Below are positions 1-8,246 of a stretch of DNA of 64,000 nt, piece after piece; the stretch's first letter is position 1, and each line of letters starts with the position of its first letter. The stretch spans positions 399,991 through 463,990 of the forward strand of contig JAIEMV010000001.1 of NCBI GenBank assembly GCA_019751875.1, in the 5' to 3' direction. Under the pieces are notes generated by a model. That model ran no database searches. It was not told where the DNA came from and saw only the letters and a program-made list of their open reading frames with translations. The stretch comes from Hyphomicrobium sp. Its GTDB lineage: Bacteria > Pseudomonadota > Alphaproteobacteria > Rhizobiales > Hyphomicrobiaceae. The translations under genes and the position numbers were made by a program.

Positions 1-2
1 TT

Positions 3-203
3 ACAATTCTCGAAGATCTCTACATGTGGGCAGCAGAGGATTACGAGCGCCGCAAAGGTACAAGGCCGGCGAACCGACTGCCCGCGTTTATTCGAGCGGT
101 CTGCAAAAACCTTCCAGCGGCTCTGACCGATGGAAGTCCGGACGGGCTGGCGGGCCGAAAGCGCAAAACTCGGCACCGGGTAAAGCTGCGCAAAGCCGTC
201 TGA
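3..203 (+). CDS. Hypothetical protein, 5'-truncated by the window edge
   Basis: An open frame enters from the left edge and ends at a TGA at 201-203, giving 66 residues. It begins TILEDLYMWAAEDYERR and ends in a very basic tail (RKRKTRHRVKLRKAV). The composition looks coding, with balanced acidic and basic residues, and is more protein-like than the overlapping frames. I do not recognise the family. It lies just upstream of an AlpA-like regulator, so it is probably part of the same phage-derived island. The start and most of the gene are outside the window. Confidence 0.45.
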   Translation, partial: TILEDLYMWAAEDYERRKGTRPANRLPAFIRAVCKNLPAALTDGSPDGLAGRKRKTRHRVKLRKAV

Positions 204-312
204 ACACTTACCCTGTCGCGTTGGTGCAAACGCACGCACTAATGGGACATGTCGATCTTCGCACAAATCAAACAAGCTCCCTCGGGCATCCATATCGGTG
301 CGGAGGAGAGCG

Positions 313-546
313 ATGAATTACGAACCGGGACGTATCAAGAAGTTGATCCCGATTGGCGAAGTTTGCAGCCAGACTTCCCTGGGCAAAAGCTGCATCTACG
401 CCATGATCAAGGTCGGTGAATTTCCGAAGCCACGGAAAATCACTGCCGGACGAGTAGGCTGGGTCCAGGACGAGATAACGGCCTACATCGAGAGCCGTCC
501 GACGGCAGATCTGGACGTCCGCGAGCGCGGGCTGTCCGCAGCATAG
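313..546 (+). CDS. AlpA-family helix-turn-helix regulator
   Basis: This is a 77-residue protein of the AlpA / prophage MerR-like DNA-binding family, which in other elements controls excision or early gene expression. The typical pattern is visible: a helix-turn-helix with the run SCIYAMIKVGEFPKPRKI, then a GRVGWVQDEITAYIESR segment that matches the AlpA W...EI..W/Y pattern. The ATG at 313 was chosen over an in-frame ATG at 298 because GGAGGAGAG sits just upstream with good spacing. It heads a run of short phage-like genes. Its target and the matching integrase are not visible, and the integrase may lie to the left of the window. Confidence 0.75.
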   Translation: MNYEPGRIKKLIPIGEVCSQTSLGKSCIYAMIKVGEFPKPRKITAGRVGWVQDEITAYIESRPTADLDVRERGLSAA

Positions 547-616
547 GCGCGGGCAACGGTCGCGCTGGGTAGCCGATCGAGGACGGCAAGCTGCTGATCA
601 GGGACGGGGATCGTTG

Positions 617-1036
617 ATGAAACTTGCGGATTTCTATCAATCGAGGACGGCATCGAGGACGATCCCGCCGGCGTCCTCGACGGCTGGGGGCCGGTCAAGG
701 ACGGCGAGACCGCCGCCGTTCTGGCCGTATCCGGCGGAAACCAAAACGACGAAGTGCAACCACCTTCAAATGTTCGCAGCGCACCTGATCGGATCAATCG
801 ACTTGGATCTGGGCCAGATCCCGCGCCGGACGCTCGTTCTGCGGTACGCCGAGTGGTGTGAGGCAACCGACCAATTGCCGATGCGGTGTAAAGCCTTCGA
901 CCGCGCACTCAAGAAGGCTGGCTTCAAGCGCCTTCGTGAAACCAGAGGAGAACGCAAATGGTTCTATTCGCTCGAATTGCGGCTCGCTTTCGCCGCTCCG
1001 TGCCGCCGGCTCGCGCCGGAGAGGATTGCAGCGTGA
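617..1036 (+). CDS. Small winged-helix protein, primase C-terminal-like; N-terminal part doubtful
   Basis: Residues about 55-120 of this 139-residue protein (from HLIGSIDLDLG to KWFYSLEL) resemble the winged-helix domain found at the C-terminus of phage and plasmid primase-helicases: a short helix, an YAEWCEATDQLP segment, then F..AL...GF..LR..RG.R.W. The protein at 1033-1290 has the same layout. The N-terminal 55 residues are Arg/Pro/Ser-rich and look like out-of-frame translation. In the adjacent frame the same DNA (from about 640) reads an acidic, protein-like stretch beginning IEDGIEDDPAGVLDGW but has no start codon. A frameshift near 740-790 is therefore possible. ATG 617 has GGGGA upstream. 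The end overlaps the next gene by a GTGA. Confidence 0.5.
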   Translation: MKLADFYQSRTASRTIPPASSTAGGRSRTARPPPFWPYPAETKTTKCNHLQMFAAHLIGSIDLDLGQIPRRTLVLRYAEWCEATDQLPMRCKAFDRALKKAGFKRLRETRGERKWFYSLELRLAFAAPCRRLAPERIAA

Positions 1037-1290
1037 GCGAAGTCATCATGACCGATGTTGAACGTTTCGCGCGTGATCGTTGCGCGGCCTTCGGCAACGA
1101 GCCTGTAACCGCAACTGAACTCTATGAAGAATACTGCTCGTGGTGCGAGGAGCGCGGGAAAGACCCGATGGCACTGCCGACCTTCGGACGTGAGTTCGGC
1201 GAACTGGGAGCCCAGAAGGTCAAGCTCAACGGCCGGGTTCGTTACGTCGGGGTCGCGAAGTTAGCCGCCACCTTCAAGCGCGCAAAGTAA
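1033..1290 (+). CDS. Small winged-helix protein, primase C-terminal-like
   Basis: This 85-residue protein shows the pattern ELYEEYCSWCEERGKDP, F.REFGELGA, and a closing NGRVRYVGV. That matches the winged-helix module seen at the C-terminal end of many phage primase/helicase proteins, here free-standing. The GTG at 1033 is preferred: GAGAGGA lies 7 bases upstream, and the start overlaps the TGA of the preceding gene (GTGA), implying coupled translation. ATG 1048 is an alternative start. It is followed by a hairpin at 1291-1320. It probably binds DNA in replication or regulation of the element; this is inference from fold resemblance only. Confidence 0.6.
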   Translation: MSEVIMTDVERFARDRCAAFGNEPVTATELYEEYCSWCEERGKDPMALPTFGREFGELGAQKVKLNGRVRYVGVAKLAATFKRAK

Positions 1291-1320
1291 AACCGCCCCT
1301 GGCAGGCACCGGGGGCGGTT
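1291..1320 (+). terminator. Hairpin after the winged-helix gene
   Basis: Perfect 9-bp arms AACCGCCCC (1291-1299) and GGGGCGGTT (1312-1320) begin directly after the stop codon. There is no clear T-run, so it could be a weak terminator or an mRNA-stabilising hairpin. Confidence 0.45.
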
Positions 1321-1420
1321 CGAAATCGAGTGTTCGCGTCCGAGTTGGGATAAACCCGAGCCGAAGAAACTTGCCACGATTTGCGGCGGTCTTCAACGGC
1401 CTCAGTTGAAGGACCAAATA

Positions 1421-1708
1421 ATGACTGTTCATACGCAGGACGTTCATCAATCCGCGCAATCGCTGGACCACGCCTCCACGTCTGTCAAACAACCGCCCGA
1501 ACCGAAATGGCTGGCGATCGAGGGGGGTGGAGGTAAGCCAATTAGACCGGATCCATTTAACGCGAAGGGTGCCTTCATACCGAAGCGAAAAGGCTGGGAA
1601 GCGGTGTTGATCGCCGCAACCGAAATCGGCTTCGACGTGTACCGTCGCGGCGATACAGTCGTTTTGCTGCGTCCTGCAAACGGTCGCGCTCGTCGGGGGG
1701 TCGCATGA
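1421..1708 (+). CDS. Hypothetical protein of the phage-like island
   Basis: This 95-residue protein belongs to no family I recognise. The N-terminal third is polar and probably disordered (TVHTQDVHQSAQSLDHAS). The C-terminal part is compact (GWEAVLIAATEIGFDVYRRGDTVVLLRP), suggesting a small alpha/beta fold. ATG 1421 was chosen because GAAGGA lies 8 bases upstream; a TTG at 1406 is the alternative. It overlaps the start of the replication-initiator gene by ATGA at 1705, so the two are likely co-translated. A role with the initiator is possible but unproven. Confidence 0.55.
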   Translation: MTVHTQDVHQSAQSLDHASTSVKQPPEPKWLAIEGGGGKPIRPDPFNAKGAFIPKRKGWEAVLIAATEIGFDVYRRGDTVVLLRPANGRARRGVA

Positions 1709-2715
1709 ACTCGATTGGTCACAATAGCGACCCCGGGCTCCGCGATCCCGGTTGGTACGCGACGCATCGTAATATGCTCACACATCCAATCGTAGGCATC
1801 TGCAAGCCGGTCGACCCGGTGGATCCGAGCCGCGGCTCAGCTTCACGTTTTGAGGCTTGGCACTGGCTCATCTCAAACGCGGCCTACGGCGAGCGGCCTT
1901 GGGTCAACAAAGGGCGCATGCAATTGCTACAACCGGGCCAAGTGGTCGGCGGTCGCGCATATCTGGCGAACGTTTGGAATTGGTCAGAGAAGACCGTGCG
2001 CGTATTCTTGAAACAACTCTACCGCGAGCACATGATTACGCTTGGAGTTGATGAAATTCGGGGCCAGCAGCGGTCTAACACCGCAAACGTAATAACGCTC
2101 TGCAACTACTTGCGTTATCAGCTGTCCGATAGCAGCGAGAGTTTGCCCGTAGGGCCAGCAAAGGGCCAGCAAGGGGCCAGCACGGGGCCAGCAAAGGGCC
2201 ACATAGAAAACAAAGGAACAAAGGAACAAGAAGATATCTTTGCCGCTTCCGCGGCGGCGAGCGACGGAATAGCGGATCGTGGAGGGATCAATCGGCGCGC
2301 GGCGCGAGAAGGCTTTGCGCTCTGGCAATCTCTGGCACAGCGGACCGGGCTCCCGGTTCCACGAGATACTTCGTTCGACGTGTACGGCCAGAAGATCGCT
2401 GCCCGCATGTTCGAACATGCCGCCCCGCCGAAGGGCGTCGAGGAAATGCTCGCAGTCTGGCAGCAGGCGCTCGCGAACGTCGAGCGCTCCTCCTTCCTGC
2501 GCGGGATGACGAAGGAGACCTTCCGGGCGGATCTCAAGTTCCTGTGTCAGCGCGAGAGCTTCGACCGGCTGATAACCGGCGGATACGGCAACGGCGCGCA
2601 CGCTGGGCCGGGTGGAGGGGCGACCGCAGGAACCGCGCAACGAGAAGCCGACCGCCGGAAGCTCGCCGCGATCATCGGCGACGCCGGCAACCCAACGCCG
2701 CGGGATGACGTATGA
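1705..2715 (+). CDS. Phage/plasmid replication initiator, lambda-O-like, with internal iterons
   Basis: This 336-residue protein begins MNSIGHNS, an N-terminus I associate with alphaproteobacterial phage and plasmid proteins. Residues about 45-130 form a winged-helix region (WHWLISNAAYGERPW ... NWSEKTVRVFLKQLYREHMI), as in replication-initiation proteins that probe short host or element DNA. A Gly/Gln/Lys-rich linker (about 148-175) joins it to a helical C-terminal domain (AAREGFALWQSLAQRTGLP onward) and a Gly-rich tail. The linker is encoded by exact 11-bp tandem repeats followed by AT-rich DNA (2152-2240). That is the arrangement of lambda O and its origin: initiator N-domain, origin in the middle of the gene, partner-binding C-domain. 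No helicase loader or helicase gene follows. The function is inferred from this architecture. Confidence 0.65.
   Translation: MNSIGHNSDPGLRDPGWYATHRNMLTHPIVGICKPVDPVDPSRGSASRFEAWHWLISNAAYGERPWVNKGRMQLLQPGQVVGGRAYLANVWNWSEKTVRVFLKQLYREHMITLGVDEIRGQQRSNTANVITLCNYLRYQLSDSSESLPVGPAKGQQGASTGPAKGHIENKGTKEQEDIFAASAAASDGIADRGGINRRAAREGFALWQSLAQRTGLPVPRDTSFDVYGQKIAARMFEHAAPPKGVEEMLAVWQQALANVERSSFLRGMTKETFRADLKFLCQRESFDRLITGGYGNGAHAGPGGGATAGTAQREADRRKLAAIIGDAGNPTPRDDV
2152..2204 (+). repeat. Tandem 11-bp iterons, candidate replication origin
   Basis: Four complete head-to-tail copies of GGGCCAGCAAA or a one- to two-base variant lie at 2152-2162, 2163-2173, 2174-2184 and 2185-2195, with a partial fifth copy GGGCCA at 2196. 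The period of 11 bp is about one helical turn, so the copies face the same side of the DNA. The repeats sit inside the initiator gene. They are followed at once by A-rich sequence with a duplicated AAAGGAAC (about 2210-2230), suitable as an unwinding element. Iteron function is inferred. Confidence 0.6.
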
Positions 2716-2810
2716 TCCAGCTTGTTCGCTAGCGGTCCAAACTAATGTGAGTTCGCCATTGCCGGCGGCGACCAGTAGGCCGGCAACGTCCCGAACTCAC
2801 GGAGGGCCCG

Positions 2811-5258
2811 ATGGCCGTTGAAGTCGAAAAGCTGCTCGTTCGCCTCGAGGCGCAGACCGCGCAATACAACTCGAGCCTGCTCAAAGCGCAGCAACTCACG
2901 AACCAGCAGCTTGCCGGGATCGAGAACCGCTTCGCGACCATGTCGAAGCAGGTTCGGGGCTCCACATCGAGCATGGCCATGGGCGTTACCGGCGCGCTGG
3001 GCGCGATCGGCGGGGCTCTGGGGACGGCCGCCGTCGTCGAGTACGCGAACGCCTGGACGCGGCTAACGCGCTCGATCGACGCGAACTCGTCCGTCTTCGG
3101 GATCGCGCTCCGCGATGCTCAGGCGTTGACGGATCTCGCAAACGAGGCCCGCGTCGACGTGGAGGCTTACGGGAAGCTTTATGTCCGGACCTCTGCGGCG
3201 ATCCGCGACTATGGCTTCGAGGCCGGGACCGCGGAGAAGGTCACGTCGACGCTCGCGAAGGCGTTGAAGCTCGGCGGCGCGGCGGCAAGCGAGCAGGCGT
3301 CCGTCCTCTTGCAGTTCTCCCAGGCGTTGCAGAAGGGCAAGCTCGACGGCGACGAGTTCCGCTCCGTCATGGAGAACGCCGGCGTCGTCCAAGAGCTTCT
3401 CGCGAAGCGGCTGAACGTCACGAAGGGACAGATCATCGAACTCGCCGCGGCTGGGAAGTTGCGGATCAACGATCTCGTCGGCGCGATGGTTGACGGCGCG
3501 AACCAGGTCGACCGCCTTTATCAGCGTATGCCGCAGACGATCGACGAAGCCTTCGCGGTTCTCCGGAATAACGTGGTCCGCTTTATCGGCGAGGCCGATC
3601 AAGCGAACGGCGCGAGCCAACGGATCGCCGGCGGGATCGTTACCATATCGAACAACCTCGAGGCGCTCGCGGTCGTCATCGGTGCCATTCTCGGATCGGC
3701 GGCGCTCCGGATGGCCGCCTTCGCCGCGGCGACCGTTGGCGCAGGAAACCCCGTCACGCTTCTTGCGGCGGCGGTCGGCGGCCTCGCGACCGCTTATGGA
3801 GTTTACGGCGACAAGCTCACCGTCACGGAGGACGGGACCGTTTCGCTAAAGGCCGCGACGACGGCGCTATTCGAAACGATGGGCGAGACGAAAGTCGTCA
3901 AGGACTTGTCCGCGGCTCTTGATAAGGCGGGCGGGATCGCCCTCAAGAGCGCCAGGGCTTACTTGACCTTCTCCGCGATCATCGCGAAGGGGCTCGGAGT
4001 GGGGACCGGCTCAAGCGTCGACGACTTCTTCGCCAAGGTCGAGGAGCGCGCGCGCGACATTCAAATGCGGCGCAATATCGAGGCGAAGGACTTCGGGAAA
4101 CTCATCCGGGACGCGCAGGAGGGTAGGCTCGAGGATCCGTCGAAGCGCCGCGTCGAGACGGGAACTCAGGACGCCGCCAAGGCGACGGAGTTCTCCCGGA
4201 CCATGAAGCAGATCCGGGAGCGGACCGCGCTCCTCGAGGCCGAAGCGCAGACGATCGGGCAGACGGTCTTTGCCCAGGAGAAGGCCCGCGCCGCGGCGGA
4301 CCTCCGCTTCGCCGCCGCCGAGACCGCCGCGAAGCAGAAACGGAGCGTGAAGAAGGAGGAGATCGACGCGATCGAGGCTCTCTCCAACGCTTACGCGGAG
4401 GCGCAGGTTCAAGCCGAGTTCTTGAACGCTTTGCAACAGGCCCGGGAGACAGAGATCGCGCTCCGGAACGAGATCGAACTCGTCGGCCTATTCGGGGAGG
4501 AGCTTTATCGAGCCCGAAACGAGCAGGAACTCTTGAACGCCGCTCGCCGCGCCGGTGTGACCCTGACGCCCGAACTCGAGGCGCAGATCTCGCAGCAAGC
4601 CGCGGTTAACGCGATGCTCCAGCGTCAGCGCGAATTGCAGATTGAGATCCAGGCGACGGCGAAGGAGGCCCTGACGAGCTTCATCTCCGACATGCGCCAA
4701 GGCATGTCTGCGACGGAAGCGCTGGGCAACTCCCTCAACAAGCTCGCCGACAAGCTGATCGAGATGGCCGTCTCCGGGCTCGTAGAAAGCGCGCTGGGGC
4801 CGCTTCTCGGAGGCGGCGGCGGGGGTAGTAGCGGGGGGAGTCTCTTGCGCGCCATCGGGCTCGCAGACGGCGGCCTTGTTCGTGGCCCGGGGACCGGACG
4901 CTCCGATAGCATCCCGGCCCGGCTCTCCAACGGGGAGTACGTCGTCAATGCAGCGGCGACCCGCCAGAATTTGCCGCTCCTCGAGGCGATCAACTCAAAG
5001 GGGGCAGCGAAGTTCGCCGACGGCGGTCTCGTCTCGCCGTTGCCGTCGGCCGTCATGCCGAACCTCTCCCGGCCGGCGACGAGCGCACCCGCAGCCCCAG
5101 CCATGAACCTCGCGCTTTCATTCAACGTCCAGAACGGCACCCCGGAAGGCGTCGAGAAGCTCAAGTCCGACGTCGTCCCGCAGATCAAGTCGATTGTCCG
5201 GCAAGAGATCGGCCAGATCTTCGACCGCGAACGCCGGTTCACGCGCTCTGGCTTGTAA
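2811..5258 (+). CDS. Phage tail tape-measure protein
   Basis: This 815-residue tail-length protein would form the core of a siphophage-type tail or a tail-like particle. The N-terminus (VEVEKLLVRLEAQTAQYNSS, residues 3-22) matches the tape-measure N-domain. Residues about 95-215 are the conserved tape-measure region (DLANEARVDVEAYGKLYVR ... SEQASVLLQFSQALQKGKL, DGDEFRSVMENA). Hydrophobic Ala/Gly-rich segments follow at about 270-330. A long coiled coil spans about 430-640. The C-terminus has the usual tail motifs: a poly-Gly run, FADGG/LADGG repeats and IPARLSNGEYVVNAAATR. The ATG has GGAGG upstream. No capsid, terminase, portal or baseplate gene is adjacent, so it is an orphan in a decayed or modular element. 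Confidence 0.88.
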   Translation: MAVEVEKLLVRLEAQTAQYNSSLLKAQQLTNQQLAGIENRFATMSKQVRGSTSSMAMGVTGALGAIGGALGTAAVVEYANAWTRLTRSIDANSSVFGIALRDAQALTDLANEARVDVEAYGKLYVRTSAAIRDYGFEAGTAEKVTSTLAKALKLGGAAASEQASVLLQFSQALQKGKLDGDEFRSVMENAGVVQELLAKRLNVTKGQIIELAAAGKLRINDLVGAMVDGANQVDRLYQRMPQTIDEAFAVLRNNVVRFIGEADQANGASQRIAGGIVTISNNLEALAVVIGAILGSAALRMAAFAAATVGAGNPVTLLAAAVGGLATAYGVYGDKLTVTEDGTVSLKAATTALFETMGETKVVKDLSAALDKAGGIALKSARAYLTFSAIIAKGLGVGTGSSVDDFFAKVEERARDIQMRRNIEAKDFGKLIRDAQEGRLEDPSKRRVETGTQDAAKATEFSRTMKQIRERTALLEAEAQTIGQTVFAQEKARAAADLRFAAAETAAKQKRSVKKEEIDAIEALSNAYAEAQVQAEFLNALQQARETEIALRNEIELVGLFGEELYRARNEQELLNAARRAGVTLTPELEAQISQQAAVNAMLQRQRELQIEIQATAKEALTSFISDMRQGMSATEALGNSLNKLADKLIEMAVSGLVESALGPLLGGGGGGSSGGSLLRAIGLADGGLVRGPGTGRSDSIPARLSNGEYVVNAAATRQNLPLLEAINSKGAAKFADGGLVSPLPSAVMPNLSRPATSAPAAPAMNLALSFNVQNGTPEGVEKLKSDVVPQIKSIVRQEIGQIFDRERRFTRSGL

Positions 5259-5268
5259 GGGGGAAAAC

Positions 5269-5517
5269 ATGGGCAAAACGTCAGCAGAAGCCGTCGCCTT
5301 GGCGGCGCTGGGCCTCGTCACGGAACTCTGCATCGCCCTCCGTCGCGCAGGGGCGCTTGGCGAGGCCGATCTTGACCACATGTTCGACCGCGCGGCGGAG
5401 GATCAGGCCGCCATGGGCTCTGCCCTCAACCTCGAGGCGTCGGAACTGCTCGAGCATGTCCGATCGGCGGTAAAGTACGTCTGCGTTGATCCACCGACCG
5501 ACCCGGGCACTCCGTAG
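5269..5517 (+). CDS. Small hypothetical phage protein
   Basis: This 82-residue, mostly helical acidic protein (SAEAVALAALGLVTELCIALRRAG, then DLDHMFDRAAEDQAAMG) starts 10 bases after the tape-measure stop. Start ATG 5269 follows AAGGGGGAAA. The position and spacing indicate one operon with the tape-measure gene. The family is not recognised; it could be a tail-assembly or structural accessory protein, which is only a positional guess. Confidence 0.6.
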   Translation: MGKTSAEAVALAALGLVTELCIALRRAGALGEADLDHMFDRAAEDQAAMGSALNLEASELLEHVRSAVKYVCVDPPTDPGTP

Positions 5518-5518
5518 C

Positions 5519-5563
5519 GCAATATTCGGAAATTGCGGGGGCGGATCCCGCAATATCCGGAAA
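5519..5563 (+). repeat. Direct repeat with an internal inverted repeat
   Basis: GCAATATTCGGAAA (5519-5532) recurs as GCAATATCCGGAAA (5550-5563). Between and partly overlapping them is an inverted repeat TTGCGGG (5533-5539) / CCCGCAA (5547-5553). It lies right after the small phage gene and could be a protein-binding or recombination site. I see no gene in 5518-5760 beyond this. Confidence 0.4.
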
Positions 5564-5760
5564 CTCAGGTCGGTTGGAGCCAAGTAGAGCCATAGTCGAG
5601 GCCGTCGAAGATGCGTGTTTAGACTTCTCTCAGGATGTTTTTCCGGCCGTAGCGTATGTAAATCGGTCGCGGATGCAAGTATATCAGACCGGTAGTTAGC
5701 GGTTTAGCGTCGGCGTAATTCAGGGTTTTTCTCGCATGGGGTGGGGGTCGAGACCGTTTC

Positions 5761-6159
5761 TTGAGCTTGCCGTCGGAGCGCTTCTTATCGCCTCGCGGGC
5801 AGATTATCGGGCTACTGCCCTCTTGGTGCCGATCGGGGTCGAAGCGCACGACCGACATCCTCGAGACCCCCGGCCGGTCGGTACCGTGGCTCGAGGAAGA
5901 TTTCAATTATGAGATCAGCGGCGGCCTGGAGCCGGGAGAAAGCCAGGATCTCAGGTTGGCTCCGAACCGGTTCAGTAAGTGGGGGAACCAAGATCTGAAA
6001 AAGCGCAACGATCTCGTGCTTACCCTGACGCTGCGCGACGTAGAGGATGCGGCGGGCAACCGCGTGGCCGGCTCCACGGATGATACCGAACGAAAGCGGG
6101 AGCGCCTGAAGGTGCTTCGTGAGAAAGAGGGGAAGCTTTCGAGAGGCGAGGCTATCTAG
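5761..6159 (+). pseudogene. Probable C-terminal remnant of an unknown (lipoprotein-like) protein
   Basis: The frame reads convincingly only from about residue 35: GRSVPWLEEDFNYEISGGLE, PGESQDLRLAPNRFSKWG, then an acidic and basic tail ending KLSRGEAI. This looks like the last 100 residues of a small secreted or lipid-anchored protein with a beta-rich core. There is no signal peptide or lipobox, and no plausible start with a ribosome-binding site. The upstream in-frame stop is at 5716, and the TTG at 5761 opens into unconvincing sequence. The simplest reading is a 5'-truncated gene left by a rearrangement at the island. I cannot name the family. Confidence 0.4.
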
Positions 6160-6191
6160 CCTCCAATCTCTCGCTCGATCTGGCTAGGCGA

Positions 6192-6794
6192 TCACAGCCT
6201 TAACGGCGTCTTATCGGGTGCACGATCTTCCTCAAGCTGCTTCCGCCAACTCTGGCTCTCCTTCTCGTACCGCTGTTGGTTCTTCGCGGCGCGGGAACGA
6301 TTGGTCCAGCCTATTGCGATGTGCCGGCGACCGCCAAAAAAGTCCGCGTGACCTTCCATGATCCATACGCGAATCATGCGCTCACCCGAGCAATCATCGC
6401 CCTTACAGCCCCAGTGTAGATTGTCTGGGATTATGTCGCGGGAAGGCTTGCCGTAGTGAGCAAACTTGGCGGCGACCTGCCGTAGCGCTTCTTCGTCCGT
6501 CATTGCATCCGGCAGAGGAACACGACGTTCAAGATCGCGGATCACTCCATCGGGACCATAGCCAATCTCGACATGCTGTGTGTCGTCTTGAAACGTCCAC
6601 TCGCACCAATGGACAGTCGGGTTCGGCGGCCAAGTCTTGCAGTACCGCTTCCCTGGCGCTCCAGCTAGACGATCCGCTTCCCCAAGCGTCATCGCCGGAT
6701 GAAAACCACCGAGGTCAACTCGATCATCAAGGCCGGATGCAATAGCGGCGGTAGCGATGGCCGAGACAACCGTGGCTATTGCGAACTGTATCAA
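6192..6794 (-). CDS. Exported hypothetical protein
   Basis: This 200-residue protein has an N-terminal hydrophobic stretch (residues 3-20, FAIATVVSAIATAAIASG) that looks like a signal peptide. The mature part has several cysteines (YCKTWPP, WCEW, GCKGDDC) suited to disulphides, and a strongly charged C-terminus. The start is TTG at 6794 with GAGAGG just upstream; no ATG gives a sensible N-terminus. I do not recognise the family. It is read against its phage-like neighbours and may be a lysogenic-conversion or cargo gene. Confidence 0.55.
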   Translation of the reverse strand: MIQFAIATVVSAIATAAIASGLDDRVDLGGFHPAMTLGEADRLAGAPGKRYCKTWPPNPTVHWCEWTFQDDTQHVEIGYGPDGVIRDLERRVPLPDAMTDEEALRQVAAKFAHYGKPSRDIIPDNLHWGCKGDDCSGERMIRVWIMEGHADFFGGRRHIAIGWTNRSRAAKNQQRYEKESQSWRKQLEEDRAPDKTPLRL

Positions 6795-7271
6795 CGCAGC
6801 CTCTCAGGGCACGAACTTCGACATGGAGCGGGCTCTGAAGCGTCCGGGCACTCGGGCGAGACAGAGGGCGATTCGGCTGGGCCATGAGGTTGAACACGCT
6901 TCAATCCGCGGTCGCCAGCAATATTGTCAACAACTCCGCGACGGCGTCCGACTTTCTTGAGACTTTGGTCCGACTTTTATGAGCCTCGATTACTGGGCCT
7001 TTCGAGGCAGGCAACTGATTCAAAATCAGTGAGCCGAATTCTGTAATGTGGCGTCCACCGGATCTCGCTTGACGGGACGCTGCAACCAACTGAAAACAGT
7101 ACGGCCGACGCGATCACTTTTGGGGGTGTTGCGCCGGCCGAGAGTCACTGAAGCCGGTCGCGTTGTGTGCGTCGGCCCTAACTTTGAATCAAGTTTCGCG
7201 TCCATCGTCAATGGGCCGACCACGCTTCGCGGCCTTTCGAGTGTTCAAAAACATCGAAAGGATGCACAGAC
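6795..7271. other. Gap without a confident gene; palindrome at 7014-7030
   Basis: The only clear structure is a perfect 7-3-7 palindrome, ACTGATT-CAA-AATCAGT (7014-7030). Its centre resembles a tRNA-Leu(CAA) anticodon stem-loop, but the flanks do not fold into a tRNA. A 32-codon frame at 6884-6982 (MRLNTLQSAVASN...) is protein-like but unsupported. The AAAGG before 7272 is the ribosome-binding site of the next gene. Confidence 0.4.
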
Positions 7272-8033
7272 ATGAGTAATAACCCTTTGATAATCCGCGA
7301 TCGGGAAGTTGGCGAAGATGCGTTTGGGTATCTCAACCTGACCGACATTTGGCGGATTGCAGGCTCGCCCAGCACGAAAACGACATCGAACTGGCGTCAG
7401 CTGCCGACGACCGACGAATACATTCAAGCGGTCGCCCAAAACCTAGGAAAATCCTATGTTAAGGGAAAAAACGATAAGAAATCAGTGCTTTACACAAAGG
7501 CTGGCAAGGGTGGCGGAACCTTCGCTCACGTCTTGGTGGCGCTCGCATATGGCGAGTATCTGAGCCCGGCGCTCGCCGTTGAAATCAAAACGACGTATCA
7601 ACGTGCGCGCACCGGAGATCTCACCTTAGTCGACGAAATACTCGCGAAGGCGGACGCCGCCCGTCATCACAACGAAGTGCGCGACCTCTCTAAGGAAGTA
7701 CGCAAGAAATACACGGATGCCTTGGCTTCGCACGAGGCGAAATCGGCGATTGGATATTGCACAGACGCGATTTACGAAGTGCTGCTAGGAGGCACTGCAC
7801 GACAGCTTATAGTCAGTCGAAATCTGCCTGCTAAAGCCAACGTTCGCGAAGCGCTGCCGACCGGCGAACTACTCCAGACGATGAATACCGAGTACTTGAG
7901 CGCCGAGCGGATCGAGGGCCTGAACATTCGTGGTAGGGAACCTTGCGCAGAGGCGTCGCGTCAGGTCGCGCGGCACGTCAAAAAGGTGTTTGCGGAGGTG
8001 CGCGAGGACAAGCCGCTCGACGGTGGCAAGTAG
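7272..8033 (+). CDS. KilA-N domain protein (phage antirepressor type)
   Basis: This 253-residue protein has an N-terminal KilA-N DNA-binding domain at about residues 5-115. It shows GYLNLTDIWRIAGSP, the W residue of NWRQLPTT, an aromatic/Gly stretch (SVLYTKAGKGGGTFAHVLVA) and AYGEYLSPALAVEIKTTY, all conserved in the family. Residues 120-250 are helical with no identified domain. KilA-N proteins occur in phages as antirepressors or regulators. The ribosome-binding site is AAAGGA. The gene is followed by a strong bidirectional terminator at 8182-8210. Its codon use is more AT-rich than the flanking backbone, consistent with phage origin. Confidence 0.85.
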   Translation: MSNNPLIIRDREVGEDAFGYLNLTDIWRIAGSPSTKTTSNWRQLPTTDEYIQAVAQNLGKSYVKGKNDKKSVLYTKAGKGGGTFAHVLVALAYGEYLSPALAVEIKTTYQRARTGDLTLVDEILAKADAARHHNEVRDLSKEVRKKYTDALASHEAKSAIGYCTDAIYEVLLGGTARQLIVSRNLPAKANVREALPTGELLQTMNTEYLSAERIEGLNIRGREPCAEASRQVARHVKKVFAEVREDKPLDGGK

Positions 8034-8181
8034 TTCTCAAGGCGAACCGCCAGCGCAACACGTAGACGCCGGCGACACATCCGGCAGTACATGGCGACGT
8101 TTTACGATTTCGTTGCCATGTCCGCTAACTACGCATGAGCCGCCGCTCGTGGGTAAATACAAGCGCGAACTGCACACGAAA

Positions 8182-8210
8182 AAACCCCGGACAGCTACCG
8201 TCCGGGGTTT
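8182..8210. terminator. Bidirectional intrinsic terminator
   Basis: A perfect 11-bp stem AAACCCCGGAC / GTCCGGGGTTT with a 7-base loop, flanked by A-rich and T-rich sequence, lies between two converging genes (ending at 8033 and 8247). It would serve both. Confidence 0.8.
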
Positions 8211-8246
8211 CCGTCGTGAGGTCGCAGAATGTGGGATTATTCCATA

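Noticed and set aside
7010-7050. Possible tRNA-Leu fragment or attachment site
   Set aside because: Only the anticodon-like palindrome matches. D-arm, variable arm, T-arm and acceptor stem cannot be formed.
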